A stretch of 64,000 bases of DNA from Amycolatopsis iheyensis (GCF_024703995.1 NZ_JAMXQV010000036.1:35704-99703); one strand, 5' to 3'. Shown: positions 26,424 through 35,101, counted from the first letter of the stretch. The notes: generated by a model from the sequence alone, not told the origin. A program made the numbers and translations.

Positions 26424-28317
26424 AGACGTCCTCGAGGCGGTCGGCGAGGTCGTCCAGCTCGGCGCCCGTGCGCACCGCCTCCGTGAACTCGCGCAGCGCG
26501 GCGGTGAGGTCCTCTGGTGCCTCGTGGTCCGAGGTCCACGCGGTGACCTTGCGGAACAGCCGCCGGAACTCGGCGGGCACGGCGTCGGGCTGGACGGTGG
26601 GAGTGTCGTCGGGTACCAGCTCCACGGGCGGCGGCAGGGTGAAGGTGAGCGGCTCCGCCGCCGCGTCCGGTTGGCTTGGCTGGGCCTCGGTGCGCGGCTG
26701 GAGCAGCCGCAGCAGCCGGCGCCTGCTCTCGGCCAGCATGTCGATCTTGCCGATGCTGGTGCTCTGCCGGAACGTCGCCTCGTACTCGCGGCCCGCGTTG
26801 GCGTGGAACACCTTGACCTCGAGCAACCCGTTGACGTCGAGCTTGAACGTGATGTCGAACTGGTGGTACCCGGCCTCGCGCGGCTCGATCTTGTCGAGGA
26901 CGATCGTGCCGACGCGCGTGTTGTCGAACACGAGGTCCGACTCGCCCTGGTAGATCGGCACCTCGACGTTCTCGGAGTCCTTCTGGTTGGTGTAGCGCTT
27001 CTGCTTGTGGTTGGGGATCTTCGCGCCGCGTTCGATCAGGGGGTCGAACTTGTTGTCCTGCACCCCGACGCCCAGGGTGTGCTCGGTGATGAGCCTGATG
27101 TCGAACTCGTCCTCGCCGGACTGGCGCAGGCCTGCCGGACGGCGATCGAAGTCGAACGACTCCGACGGCTCGAAGCGGCGGGCGAGCAGCGCGGCGCCCC
27201 GGGCTACCAGTGTGTCGGGGTCGCCGTCGGCGCGGACGAAGTCGTCGTCCTCGTTGAAGTGCTCCACCAGCATCTCCCGCACGAGCGGGATGCGGGTCGA
27301 GCCGCCGACCAGCAGGATCGCGTCCACCTTCACCGGTGGCTCGTCCGGGCCCGGCTTCGTCATGTTCAGCGCCTCGACCACCTTCTTGAGCGATCGGTCC
27401 AGCGTCGGCTTGATCAAGGATTTGAACCGGGCGCGGTCGAGTTCTACCGGTGCGGTGCCGTCGCCGAGGTCGATCGTGGTCGTCTCGCGCAGGGAAAGCT
27501 CGCGCTTGGCCTGCTCCGCGGCGGCCAGCGCCTGCATGCGCTCGTCGGCGCTCGGGGAAGTGCGGCCGGTCCGTTCACCCAGCCAGTCCGCGACGGCCGC
27601 GTCGAAGTCGCCGCCGCCCAGCCGTGCGTCGCCCGCGGTGGCCAGCACGGTGATCTTCCGGTCCCTGGTCTCGATGATCGACACGTCGAACGTGCCGCCG
27701 CCGAGGTCGAAGACGAGGTAGACGCGGGGTTCCTCCTCGGCGCTGTCCACGCCGTAGGCGATCGCCGCGGCGGTGGGCTCCGGGATCAGCTGGCGCGGGT
27801 GCAGGCCCGCCAGCAGTGCCGCTTCCTCGGTGGCTTTCTTCTGCCGTTCGGTGAAGTAGGCGGGCACGGTGACCACCGCGTCGTGGACGCCGCCGCCGAG
27901 CTCGCGTTCGGCGATCTCCTTCATCCGCATCAGCACCAGGGCGCTGACCTCCTGCGGCCGGAGCCAGTCGCCGTGCAGCCGCACGCGCAGCGGGTCGCCC
28001 TCGCGGAACGACGTGCCGCCGGCACCGAAGCGCTTGAGCGTCTCCTCGGTGAAGACCGCGCCCATCTCGCGCTTGATCTCGATGATCGTCTCCCGGCCGC
28101 GCCCGGGCAGGGACATCGCCCGTTTCGCCTCGGCGCCGACGACCACCCGGCCTTCGTGCGGGTCGAAGGCGACCACGGAGGGGGTGGTGTCGGCCTCCGG
28201 GCCGAACACCCGGTCGGGCACGATCGTCGCGGTGTCCTCGTCAGCGTCGAAGAGCGCGACGGCGGAGTACGTCGTGCCGAGGTCGATGCCGACGACCCGG
28301 TGCAGGTTCACGTTCAT
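26404..28317 (-). CDS. Hsp70/DnaK-like chaperone
   Basis: A 637-residue Hsp70. The actin-like ATPase carries GIDLGTTYS at residues 10-18, VVAFDPHEGRVVVGAEAKR, LIPEPTAAAIAYG, VFDLGGGTFDVSIIETRD and VGGSTRIPLVREML. The substrate domain is present (EHTLGVGVQ, YTNQKDSENVEVPIYQGES), but the lid is rewritten: after about residue 500 comes a Pro-rich linker and a short helical end with no acidic EEVD-type tail. It is not the housekeeping DnaK (no grpE/dnaJ neighbours). It follows the J-like gene by 9 bases and overlaps the pseudokinase-TPR gene by 20. Its likely job is ATP-driven assembly or gating of this operon's complex. Confidence 0.93.
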   Translation of the reverse strand: MNVNLHRVVGIDLGTTYSAVALFDADEDTATIVPDRVFGPEADTTPSVVAFDPHEGRVVVGAEAKRAMSLPGRGRETIIEIKREMGAVFTEETLKRFGAGGTSFREGDPLRVRLHGDWLRPQEVSALVLMRMKEIAERELGGGVHDAVVTVPAYFTERQKKATEEAALLAGLHPRQLIPEPTAAAIAYGVDSAEEEPRVYLVFDLGGGTFDVSIIETRDRKITVLATAGDARLGGGDFDAAVADWLGERTGRTSPSADERMQALAAAEQAKRELSLRETTTIDLGDGTAPVELDRARFKSLIKPTLDRSLKKVVEALNMTKPGPDEPPVKVDAILLVGGSTRIPLVREMLVEHFNEDDDFVRADGDPDTLVARGAALLARRFEPSESFDFDRRPAGLRQSGEDEFDIRLITEHTLGVGVQDNKFDPLIERGAKIPNHKQKRYTNQKDSENVEVPIYQGESDLVFDNTRVGTIVLDKIEPREAGYHQFDITFKLDVNGLLEVKVFHANAGREYEATFRQSTSIGKIDMLAESRRRLLRLLQPRTEAQPSQPDAAAEPLTFTLPPPVELVPDDTPTVQPDAVPAEFRRLFRKVTAWTSDHEAPEDLTAALREFTEAVRTGAELDDLADRLEDVYDRARR

Positions 28318-28326
28318 GGTCTCCGG

Positions 28327-28800
28327 TCATTCGTGGATGCGGTCGCCCGGCCGCTCGCCGTCGAGCAACGGGGTCGGCCGGAAGTCCGCGGTGAAGTCCG
28401 TTCGAGTCGTGTCGTCCGGGTGGTGGACCACCTCGCCGGCGTCGAGCAGAAAGCGTTCGAGCTCGCGGCGCAACGCGGCGAGGCTGGTTGCCCGATCGTC
28501 GAAGACCCCGTCCCAAGCGGGCTCCAGCCGCAGCAACGCCAGCGGCGGATGTTCCGCGTCGTACGCGGCCCTGGCGTCGGGTTTCTCCAGGCTGAGCGCG
28601 TGTGCCTCGGCGATCGCGTCGTCGCTCGCGCCGGCCGCTTTCAGCCGGGCGACGTACCGGTCGGTCGCCGCCCGGACTTCGGCCGCCGTCGCTTCCGGCG
28701 CGATGCCGAGCTGTGCGTAGCGGCTTCCGCGCGGCACCACGGGCGGCAGGGCGAAGAGCGACGTGACAGGCTGTTTCCCAGCCGAAGAAATGTCGTGCAT
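28327..28800 (-). CDS. J-domain-like protein without the HPD motif
   Basis: First gene of the operon, 157 residues. Residues 25-90 resemble a J domain: helix I/II RYAQLGIAPEATAAEVRAAT then DRYVARLKA, and helix III/IV EAHALSLEKPDARAAYDAEH, similar to the DnaJ end 'AYEVLSDPEKRAAYD'. The loop between helices II and III (AGASDDAIA) lacks the His-Pro-Asp tripeptide needed to stimulate Hsp70 ATPase, so it is degenerate or works differently. The C-terminal half, with RELERFLLDAGEVVHHP, is unique. Its position directly before an Hsp70 gene makes a co-chaperone role the natural inference. J-domain identity is moderately sure. Confidence 0.75.
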   Translation of the reverse strand: MHDISSAGKQPVTSLFALPPVVPRGSRYAQLGIAPEATAAEVRAATDRYVARLKAAGASDDAIAEAHALSLEKPDARAAYDAEHPPLALLRLEPAWDGVFDDRATSLAALRRELERFLLDAGEVVHHPDDTTRTDFTADFRPTPLLDGERPGDRIHE

Positions 28801-28866
28801 GTATTCAGACCCGGCTACTTCCGATAACGACCCGCAACTGGTCGTAGGACGACAGCGGTGTCATCT

Positions 28867-28926
28867 GGGACCCCCTCCCGGCCCCATTGGGGAACCCTCC
28901 CAGTCCCACTCGTGACTTATATCATA
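28867..28926 (-). promoter_or_regulatory. Putative promoter/operator of the Hsp70-TIR operon, two GGGA-TCCC elements
   Basis: Upstream of the J-like gene lie two near-palindromes: GGGA-CCCCC-TCCC at 28867-28879 and GGGA-ACCC-TCCC at 28890-28901. They are themselves enclosed by TGGGAC/GTCCCA arms and a CCCCATTGGGG core. A TATGAT hexamer on the minus strand (complement at 28921-28926) is a fair -10 box about 120 bases before the start codon; no good -35 is seen. No HspR (HAIR) or CIRCE element is visible. The same GGGA-N4-TCCC element appears before three other loci in the window. Confidence 0.5.
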
Positions 28927-29019
28927 CCTGTAGTCGCTTGGAGTTACTACCAGTCCGATCGAGACCGGGCATGCGGGACACGCACTCATCGAACTGAACC
29001 TGCACGTGGTCCTCAACCG

Positions 29020-29575
29020 TTCATCGTGTGAGTGTTTGGTGCTGCCATAGGCGCTGCTTGCGGCCCGGACGCCGGTGCGTCGTCCCGGGAGCCGACCCAG
29101 CCGAAGGCGGTCGACGGCGATGGCCCGCCGGTCGACACCGAGGCCGACGAAGTAGCCGTCGAGGCCGGACAAGCAGCGGGCTGGCCAACGTAGCGATCGC
29201 TTCTTCACCCTCGATTGATGCCGGGCCCTGCGCAGGGCGGTGGCGAAGTCGTGGGCGCGGTAGCAGGCGCCGTTGTCGGTGACGAGGCGGTGGATGTGGG
29301 TGATGCCGTGCGTGGCGAAGAACGCGCGAGCGCGGTGGATGCACCCGATCACGGTGCGGGCTTTCTCGTCGGGCAGGGCTTCGGTGTGGGCCAGGCGTGA
29401 GTAGCCGTCGACGGCGGAGTGCAGGTAGGTGTAGCGGGCCCGCTGGCCTCGGGTTTAGCCGCGAGCGACGTGTCGTGCGTGCTCGCTGTCTTTGCCGTGG
29501 ATGTGCCAGCCGCCGCCGTCAGGGATCCGGCCGGCTTTCTTCACGTCGAGATGGACAATGTGCCCGGGCCAGCGG
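29020..29575 (-). mobile_element. IS481-family transposase remnant
   Basis: On the minus strand, RWPGHIVHLDVKKAGRIPDG, then GGWHIHGKDSEHARHV, an in-frame stop, then YLHSAVDGYSRLAHTEALPD followed by HIHRLVTDNGACYRAHDF make up the middle of an IS481-type DDE integrase. The first two catalytic Asp-containing segments (HLDVKK, VTDNG) are present. The helix-turn-helix N-terminus and the third catalytic Glu region are missing or out of frame, and no terminal inverted repeats are visible. It is an old, dead element. It lies just upstream of the Hsp70-TIR operon promoter. Confidence 0.7.
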
Positions 29576-29856
29576 GCGATGATCTGCCGTTACTGCCGCG
29601 ACGAGCTGACCGGCCTGCATCGCGACGGCGTCCTGACCGAACTGAAATCCGCGACCGGTGCTCGAAAGTTTACGTGCCGGACCGGATGCGCGAGCACCGC
29701 GCGAAGCTCTGGTCGCGGTTGCGGTGGCCAACGAGCTCGCGCACCTCGGCGATGGTCGGCGAGGGCTGCGCGCCGCTTCACCTTCGTACCCGGCCCGTCT
29801 ATGCAGAGCAACGGGGCGCTGACGTCTCCACTACCTGATCCGCGTAGCATTGCGCT
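29576..29856. other. No supportable gene
   Basis: Between the transposase remnant and the TetR gene only short or shadow frames occur. It may be the eroded 5' part of the insertion element, but no helix-turn-helix segment can be read with confidence. Confidence 0.3.
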
Positions 29857-29876
29857 GTTACGCAACGTTGTAATAC
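29857..29876. promoter_or_regulatory. Putative TetR-family operator
   Basis: A locally AT-richer block, GTTACGCAACGTTGTAATAC, contains the perfect 8-base palindrome CAACGTTG at 29863-29870 and ends 10 bases before the regulator's start codon. TetR-family regulators commonly bind such palindromes at their own promoter, so autoregulation is inferred. Confidence 0.5.
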
Positions 29877-29885
29877 TATGGTTCC

Positions 29886-30515
29886 ATGAGTCCCCGACCA
29901 CGCGATCCGGTGCTGCGCGCGAACGCCTTGAGTGCGGCCGCGCGGCTACTGGCCGAAGAAGGTCCGTCAGCGCTGTCGACACGGCGACTGGCCCGCGAAC
30001 TCGGCGTTTCCACTGCCGCGGTCTACACCTACTTCGGCAGCATCGAACAGCTACGTCGCGAAGTCCGTCTGGATGGCTTTGCCCGTCTCGAATCGCAGCT
30101 GGACTCCCTCGGCCCGTCGGCCGATCCGGTCACTGATTTATCTTGGATAGTCCGGGAATTCTTTGAGTTCGGAGTGCGATGGCCGCACCTTTACCGCGCG
30201 ATGTTCGTCGATCGGCCGCCCGAGGAGGACACCGCCGGCAAACCCACCTTCACGCGGCTGATCGACCTCGTCAGGTGCGGGGTGGACGGCAACAGGTTCG
30301 CCGCGGTGGCCGCCGACCAGGCCGAGCTGTGCGCGGCGCAGGTGTGGAGCATGCCGCACGGAATGGTGACGATGGTGCTGAGCGGAGCGCTGACCGCCGA
30401 TGCCGCCCGCGCAGTCCTCCGGGACATGGTGGTCCGCTTGGCGGTCGGCTACGGCGACGACCGCAGACGAGCTGCCCGCTCCCTGCATTTCGTCAGCACG
30501 TCCGGGACGAAGTGA
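29886..30515 (+). CDS. TetR/AcrR-family transcriptional regulator
   Basis: A 209-residue repressor-type regulator. The N-terminal helix-turn-helix is classic: ANALSAAARLLAEEGPSALS, then LARELGVSTAAVYTYFGSIE. The C-terminal ligand-binding part (about 75-195, with REFFEFGVRWPHLYRAMFVD) matches the WHG/TetR_C_13 type. It precedes and overlaps by one base a DUF3159-like membrane protein (TGATG), so that gene is the likely target or partner. Ligand unknown. A palindromic site just upstream suggests self-control. Confidence 0.92.
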   Translation: MSPRPRDPVLRANALSAAARLLAEEGPSALSTRRLARELGVSTAAVYTYFGSIEQLRREVRLDGFARLESQLDSLGPSADPVTDLSWIVREFFEFGVRWPHLYRAMFVDRPPEEDTAGKPTFTRLIDLVRCGVDGNRFAAVAADQAELCAAQVWSMPHGMVTMVLSGALTADAARAVLRDMVVRLAVGYGDDRRRAARSLHFVSTSGTK

Positions 30516-31252
30516 TGGCCCGTCACAATCCCACGCCAGAGCCGGACGAACCGCGCCCGCGTCCGGTCACGCCGGACAACACCGATGCGTCGGTGCGGAA
30601 CTCGGCATCCCACAGGTTGCAGGGTGTCTCGGAGCCTCCGCGCCGCTCGCGGCCGCGCATCGATTCCGCCGGCGGTCTTCTCCTCTCCGCACTGCCGTCC
30701 GCCGTTCTCGCGCCCCTGAACGCGATGGCCGGGCCGGCGGGTGCCGTGGCCTTCGCCGCCGTCCTCGCCACCACGATCGCGATCGCTCGTGTCCGCCGCG
30801 GCCATGCCAAGGGCCCTGCCTTCGGCGGCCTCGTCGGCGTCATGATCGCCGGAGTGGCCGCCTGGAGCACCGGATCCGGCTCCGGGCTCTTCCTCCCGGA
30901 CCTCGCCTGGTACGCCATTGCCGCGGTGGGTTTGACGGGATCGATACTCGTTGGCCGACCGCTCATCGGAGTGCTCTGGCTGCTGGTGAATCAGCCGGAA
31001 CCCGCCCGGCGTGCCGCAGCACGAGGACGCGACTTCACCCTGGCCACCGCCGCTTCGGCCACGGTGGCCATCTTCCGGTTCATCGTCACTCGTCTGCTGG
31101 CCGCACACCAGACCGATCCATTGCTGGTCACGCTCAAAGTCGCCACGGGCTTCCCGCTCACCCTGGCGGCCTTCGCCATCGCGGCATGGGCATGGCGCCG
31201 TGCGTCGCCGAGACGGCTCGTCGGACATCGGATCGCTCGGTGCAGCGGCTGA
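30515..31252 (+). CDS. DUF3159-like integral membrane protein
   Basis: Starts at the ATG that overlaps the TetR stop codon and gives 245 residues. A hydrophilic, Pro/Arg-rich N-terminus of about 55 residues is followed by six or so membrane helices, among them LLLSALPSAVLAPLNAMAG, AVAFAAVLATTIAIARVRRG, and WYAIAAVGLTGSILVGRPLI. The GRPLIGVLW motif after the third hydrophobic pair is typical of DUF3159 proteins of actinomycetes. Function of the family is unknown to me. Operon position makes it the probable target of the TetR regulator, for example an efflux or envelope protein, but the sequence does not tell. Confidence 0.75.
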   Translation: MARHNPTPEPDEPRPRPVTPDNTDASVRNSASHRLQGVSEPPRRSRPRIDSAGGLLLSALPSAVLAPLNAMAGPAGAVAFAAVLATTIAIARVRRGHAKGPAFGGLVGVMIAGVAAWSTGSGSGLFLPDLAWYAIAAVGLTGSILVGRPLIGVLWLLVNQPEPARRAAARGRDFTLATAASATVAIFRFIVTRLLAAHQTDPLLVTLKVATGFPLTLAAFAIAAWAWRRASPRRLVGHRIARCSG

Positions 31253-31334
31253 CCAGGCGGCCGAGGCGCCGCGGAGGGCGAATCGGTGCGGGGCAGCCGA
31301 GACCGACGCACGTCGATCAGGATGGGGCAAGATC

Positions 31335-33011
31335 ATGACGTATCGCATGGGGCTGGGCTTCCGGATACTGCGACCGGTGGAAGTGAGGGCGGACGGGGTC
31401 GTCGTCGCCCCCGACGGCGACCGGCCGCTCGTGGTGCTCGCCGGGCTGCTGACCCACGCCGGACAGCGCGTCACCGTTACCCAGCTGACCCGGTGGCTCT
31501 GGGACGACGACCGGCCGCTCAATGCTCGTGCGGCCATCCAGACCTACGTCTCCCGTCTTCGCCGCGCGCTCGGCAACACCGACGTGCTGCAGACCGAACA
31601 GGGCGGCTACCGCCTCACCGCACCGGACGACGCCATCGATCTGATCCGATTTCGCTCGGCCGCAGCCCAGGGCTGGGCTAGGTCCGAGCGAGGTGCCCAC
31701 GCAGAAGCTGTCGCAGCCTTCGACTCCGCGCTCGCCGAGTGGTCGGGCGAGCCCTTGTCCAATGTGGTGTCCGAGGTGCTGCAGCGAGACGTCGTGGCCG
31801 CCCTCCACGAAGAGGCACTCGCGGTACGGGAGGCCCGCGCCGACGCGCTGCTCGCTCTCGGGCAAACCCGGCGGCTGATTTCGGAGCTGACGGAGCTGGC
31901 GGCCGGGCACCCTTTGCACGAACGCGTTCACGAACAGCTGATGCTCGCTCTCTACCGGGCCGGACGGCAGGCCGACGCTCTGGCAGTGTTCGACCGAGTG
32001 CGCAGCGCCCTCGACGAGGAACTGGGTCTCGTTCCTGGTTCGGGAATGCAGGAGCTGCGCCAAGCGATCATCACCGCCGACCCGGCGTTGGACCCGCCGC
32101 CTGCGCAGGTATCCGCCGGGAAACCGTCCCCACCCCGCCGGCTCCCCGGCGACGTCGGCGGATTCACCGACCGGGACCAGGAGCCGGCCCGGCTGCGGGC
32201 ACAGCTTCCGGATGTGGGCGGCACCGCAGTCGCGGTGCTCGACGGGACAGCCGGCGTCGGCACGTCGGCGCTCGCCGTCCACTTCGCGTACGAGGTAGGG
32301 GGAGCTTCCCGGAGGGCAGCTGTTCCGGGAGTTGACCGGGTCGGGCCCGTCTCACCAGCTGGCTGATGACCAGCCGCCACCGGCCCGATGGCTGGTCGCC
32401 GGGCACAGCGCAAACCCGGATACCGTCCCGCGCCTCGATCGACGTGACGGCGGGGCGCTGCTCAGCCGGCTCCACTGCGCGCCGGGCTGCCGTTGGCGAT
32501 CCATATTCTGGGCGAACGGGCCAACCGCCACGCAGGCCGTTCGATGGAGGACGCCATAGCCGAGTTCGACGAAGGTCCCGGGTCCCGCGCCTTCGACCTG
32601 GGCAACGGTGATGACAGGGACCTCGGCGCCAGCGGTGGAAGTACCCGAGGCGGGCCGACTGCGGCACCAGCTCAGCGCAGCGCACTTGTTCGAGCGGCGG
32701 TCGAACCGCTGGGAACTGCACGACCTGCCTGTGCGATCGAACGCGTTCGATGCCTCCCGGCCCAATGCCGAATTGGAATGCGCCGATGGCCCGGTCGTCG
32801 AGAGCTTCACCGACCCGGACGAGTCTGTCGGCTGGAGCCTGGCCAGATAGGCAAACTCCATGTCAGCCGTCGAAACAGCCTACGAGGCAGGGCTGGATCT
32901 GCAGCCAACCGCGTGCTCGACGAACTTTTCGTCAACCCGGGCCGTCCGGAAGAAGCGCTCACTCACGTGGAGCGCGCTCTGGTGATTTGTCAAGGGGAAC
33001 AGGTCAACTGA
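31335..33011 (+). pseudogene. SARP-family regulator with decayed NB-ARC/TPR half
   Basis: The first 344 codons are open: MGLGFRILRPVEVRADG, a winged-helix OmpR-like DNA-binding domain (TRWLWDDDRPLNARAAIQTY), then a BTAD domain (ELTELAAGHPLHERVHEQLM) ending DEELGLVPGSGMQELRQAI. The following ATPase starts with a damaged P-loop, TAGVGTSALAV (K lost), and the frame fails near 32300. Downstream pieces in other frames still resemble the SARP NB-ARC (IHILGERANRHAGRSMEDAI) and a TPR (GRPEEALTHVERALVICQ), ending at 33011. A short SARP of DBD plus BTAD could still be made (stop at 32366) and might be active. As an AfsR-type large regulator it is dead. Confidence 0.75.
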
Positions 33012-33696
33012 GGTCGTCACGCCGACGCCGAGCGTAGCCTCGACACCGCGGTACGGGATCGCGCGCGACCGCGGCGCAATCCTGGAATCGGTCGGGAGCA
33101 GTTGGGGTGCGGAGGGTTCGCTGGTCGGCGCCGGGCGTCGGTCCAGCGCGGGGTCTGCGGTGATGACCGCTTGGCGCAGCTCCAGCAGCCCCAGGCCGAG
33201 CTCGGAGGCCGAGCTCCTCATCCAAGCTGCCGGCTTTGCCCGAGGACCAGCAGCGCGTCGGCGCGGGCCTCCCGGACGGCGAGCGCTTCTTCCCGCGGCG
33301 CGGCTGCGACGCCACGTTGGACAGCGGCTCGCCCGACCGTTCGGCGAGCGCCGCGTCGAAGGCGGCGACGGCCTCGGTGTGGGCGCCGTGGCCGGTTTGA
33401 AGCCCAGCCCGGGCAGCGGCCGAGCGGAACCGGATCAGGTCGACAGTCTCGTCGGGCACGAGGAAGCGGTAGCCGCCCTGTTCGGTCCGCAGCACATCGG
33501 CGGAACCGAACGCCGCGTCGAAGGCGGGAGACGTAGGTCTGGATGGCGGCGCGGGTGTTGCGCGGGCCGTCGTCCCAGAGCCACCGGGTCAGCAGCCCGA
33601 CCAGCTCCACGAGCGGTCGTTCGCCGTCAGTGGCGAGGAGAACCCCGTCCATGCTCGCTTGCACCGGCCCCAGCACCCGAAACCCCCAGCCCCATG
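33004..33696 (-). pseudogene. Second SARP regulator, truncated and frameshifted
   Basis: A diverged copy of the SARP gene at 31335, on the opposite strand, so the two point at each other. Its start region reads as ATGGGGCTGGGGGTTTCGG, with one extra G compared with the paralogue, so FRVLGPVQASMDGVLLATDG is out of frame with the ATG. The segment between GLLT and RWLWDD lacks about 12 codons of the DNA-binding domain. After AIQTYVSRLRR the frame changes again, then FRSAAARAGLQTGHGAHTEA and LELRQAVITADPALDR follow in further frames. No functional protein is possible. It is useful only as evidence of an old duplication. Confidence 0.7.
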
Positions 33697-33877
33697 TCCT
33701 GCAGTATCGCGTGAATCGTTGGAAGCCGCCCGGCGAGTCCTTCGCGAGTCCGTGACCTGACAGGACACCGGATTGAAAGTGATCGGAAAGCGCCCCGGCG
33801 TCCGATTGAGGGGTGCGGCCGGGGCGATGTCCTCCGGTGCATTCGGCCATGTCGAAGTAGCGAGAAAAGGGGAGAAA

Positions 33878-34324
33878 ATGCACAAGAAACTGTCGTCGGC
33901 CGGGCTGGGGGCCTTGGGGCTGTCGGTCTTTCTCGGGGTGACTTTGGGAGCCGCGGGGACTGCCACCGCCTCCACTGCCTTGAGGGGAACCTGGCGTCCC
34001 TACGGCAACACCAACCCGATCACCTCCAGCGCCAGCCACTGGAACTGTACCTCGACCGTGGAGTCGCCGTCCGGGATCAAGTGGCAGGTCTGCGCGGTCC
34101 GGACGGTGTCCGGGACCGGCGTGCAGGGCGCCGTGATCGTGCGCAACAACCGATCCACGTCCACGTCGATGGGGGCGACGGTGCGGTTGAAGGCCAGCGA
34201 TCTGGACAAAACCTGGACCTGCAGCGGGTCCGGAGTGGCCCCGCACTCGTGGTCGGTCTGCTTCGGGGGCACCATCACCCACCCCGGGCCAGTGACCGTG
34301 ACGGGCAGCGCGTACCCGGCCTGA
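33878..34324 (+). CDS. Small secreted protein of unknown function
   Basis: The ATG at 33878 is preceded by AAAAGGGGAG and starts a standard signal peptide: MHKKLSSAGLGALGLSVFLG, with cleavage expected after the TATAS region near residue 32. The mature 115 residues contain four Cys (NCTST, QVCAV, WTCSG, SVCFG) in two pairs, suggesting two disulfides, and end in PGPVTVTGSAYPA. The open frame upstream to 33773 is non-coding. I recognise no family; similar Cys-paired, Trp-containing small secreted proteins are common in actinomycetes. A strong hairpin follows 53 bases after the stop, so it is a single-gene transcript. Confidence 0.85.
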   Translation: MHKKLSSAGLGALGLSVFLGVTLGAAGTATASTALRGTWRPYGNTNPITSSASHWNCTSTVESPSGIKWQVCAVRTVSGTGVQGAVIVRNNRSTSTSMGATVRLKASDLDKTWTCSGSGVAPHSWSVCFGGTITHPGPVTVTGSAYPA

Positions 34325-34376
34325 CGGACTGACAGCCGGACGTCGCCGGGACGACACGCCGCCCAGGCGCGTCCGG

Positions 34377-34414
34377 GGCCAGGTACCGAAGATCGAGGCT
34401 GTCGGTACCTGGCC
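34377..34414 (+). terminator. Strong hairpin terminator
   Basis: Perfect 13-base inverted repeat: GGCCAGGTACCGA at 34377-34389 and its complement at 34402-34414, with a 12-base loop. It lies 53 bases after the secreted-protein stop codon. No T-run follows, as is usual for actinomycete terminators. Confidence 0.7.
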
Positions 34415-34807
34415 TGTTCCAGGTTCTGCTGTTCGGACTGGGGAAGCTGCCGCTGCTGGATTGGATTGGGCCGGCTCGCTGGGGGCTGCCGCTGTCGGCT
34501 GTGTTCCTCCGGCGCGCCGTGATCGAGTCGCGGACGCCCTTGGGACTCGGTGCGCACCTGCTCGCGCCGCGAGCCGGCGTGCTGGGTTGTCGCATTCGCA
34601 ACCTGCGGGACGGCCTCAGCGCAGGCGGCGGGACCCTCGTGTGGCCACGAGCACGGAAGCTTCTGCGGTCGACGTGTCCGGTCGATGCAGGAGCATACAG
34701 ACGAGGGCGGGATCGATGTTCTCGGCCGACGCCGCAGGCCCGGACGCGGATCTCCGCCCCCTGCTCCTGGCCGGCAGCGCCGTCAAGGTTACGGGCGGAC
34801 GTTCGCC
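34415..34807 (+). other. Coding-like fragment without start, family not recognised
   Basis: One plus frame reads LLFGLGKLPLLDWIGPARWG and then RRAVIESRTPLGLGAHLLAP, which looks like genuine protein with coding-type codon bias. No start codon or ribosome binding site precedes it, and it runs into Arg-rich noise after about 34700. It is probably the remnant of a gene that I cannot identify. Confidence 0.3.
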
Positions 34808-34987
34808 CGCGGCCGTAGCCGGGTCGTCGCAGACGAAGCCGGAATCGCCGAGCGCGTCGTCCTGATCGAGTTCGACAGCTTTGAACAGGCGGTGGCCGCA
34901 TACGAGAGTGCGGCCTACCAGGAGGCGCTGGCTGTACTCTCCGACGGCTTCGCGCGCGACTTCCGCATCGTCGAAGGAATCGACTGA
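34808..34987 (+). pseudogene. DUF1330-family remnant
   Basis: The C-terminal half of a DUF1330 protein is readable: RVVLIEFDSFEQAVAAYESA then YQEALAVLSDGFARDFRIVE, ending GID before a TGA at 34985-34987. The N-terminal half is present only as fragments in other frames. It is a small stress-associated family of unknown function, here broken. Confidence 0.6.
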
Positions 34988-35061
34988 CCGGGGTCCGGTC
35001 GGATCCTCGCTGAAGGACTCCGTCGGGCATCTTGCAGGGAAGACTGTCCTCCCGGCTGTTC

Positions 35062-35077
35062 GCGGGACCCCTCCCGG
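35062..35077 (+). promoter_or_regulatory. GGGA-N4-TCCC element before the FN3/MoxR operon
   Basis: GCGGGACCCCTCCCGG contains the near-palindrome GGGA-CCCC-TCCC at 35064-35075, 26 bases before the GTG start. The same element occurs at 43904-43915, inverted at 45654-45665, and twice before the Hsp70-TIR operon. It is probably an operator or sigma-factor site. Confidence 0.5.
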
Positions 35078-35101
35078 TTCGCGTGGTTACTGTCCGCTCC
35101 C

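Noticed and set aside
26404..28317. Housekeeping DnaK
   Set aside because: The standard dnaK-grpE-dnaJ-hspR neighbours and HAIR sites are absent and the C-terminal lid is rewritten, so it is a specialised Hsp70.
26200..28827. 875-codon plus-strand frame
   Set aside because: Antisense to the Hsp70 gene; no domain and typical shadow composition.
28861..28901. Possible CRISPR-like or transposon terminal repeats
   Set aside because: The repeats are only two imperfect GGGA-TCCC copies with no regular spacers and fit an operator better.
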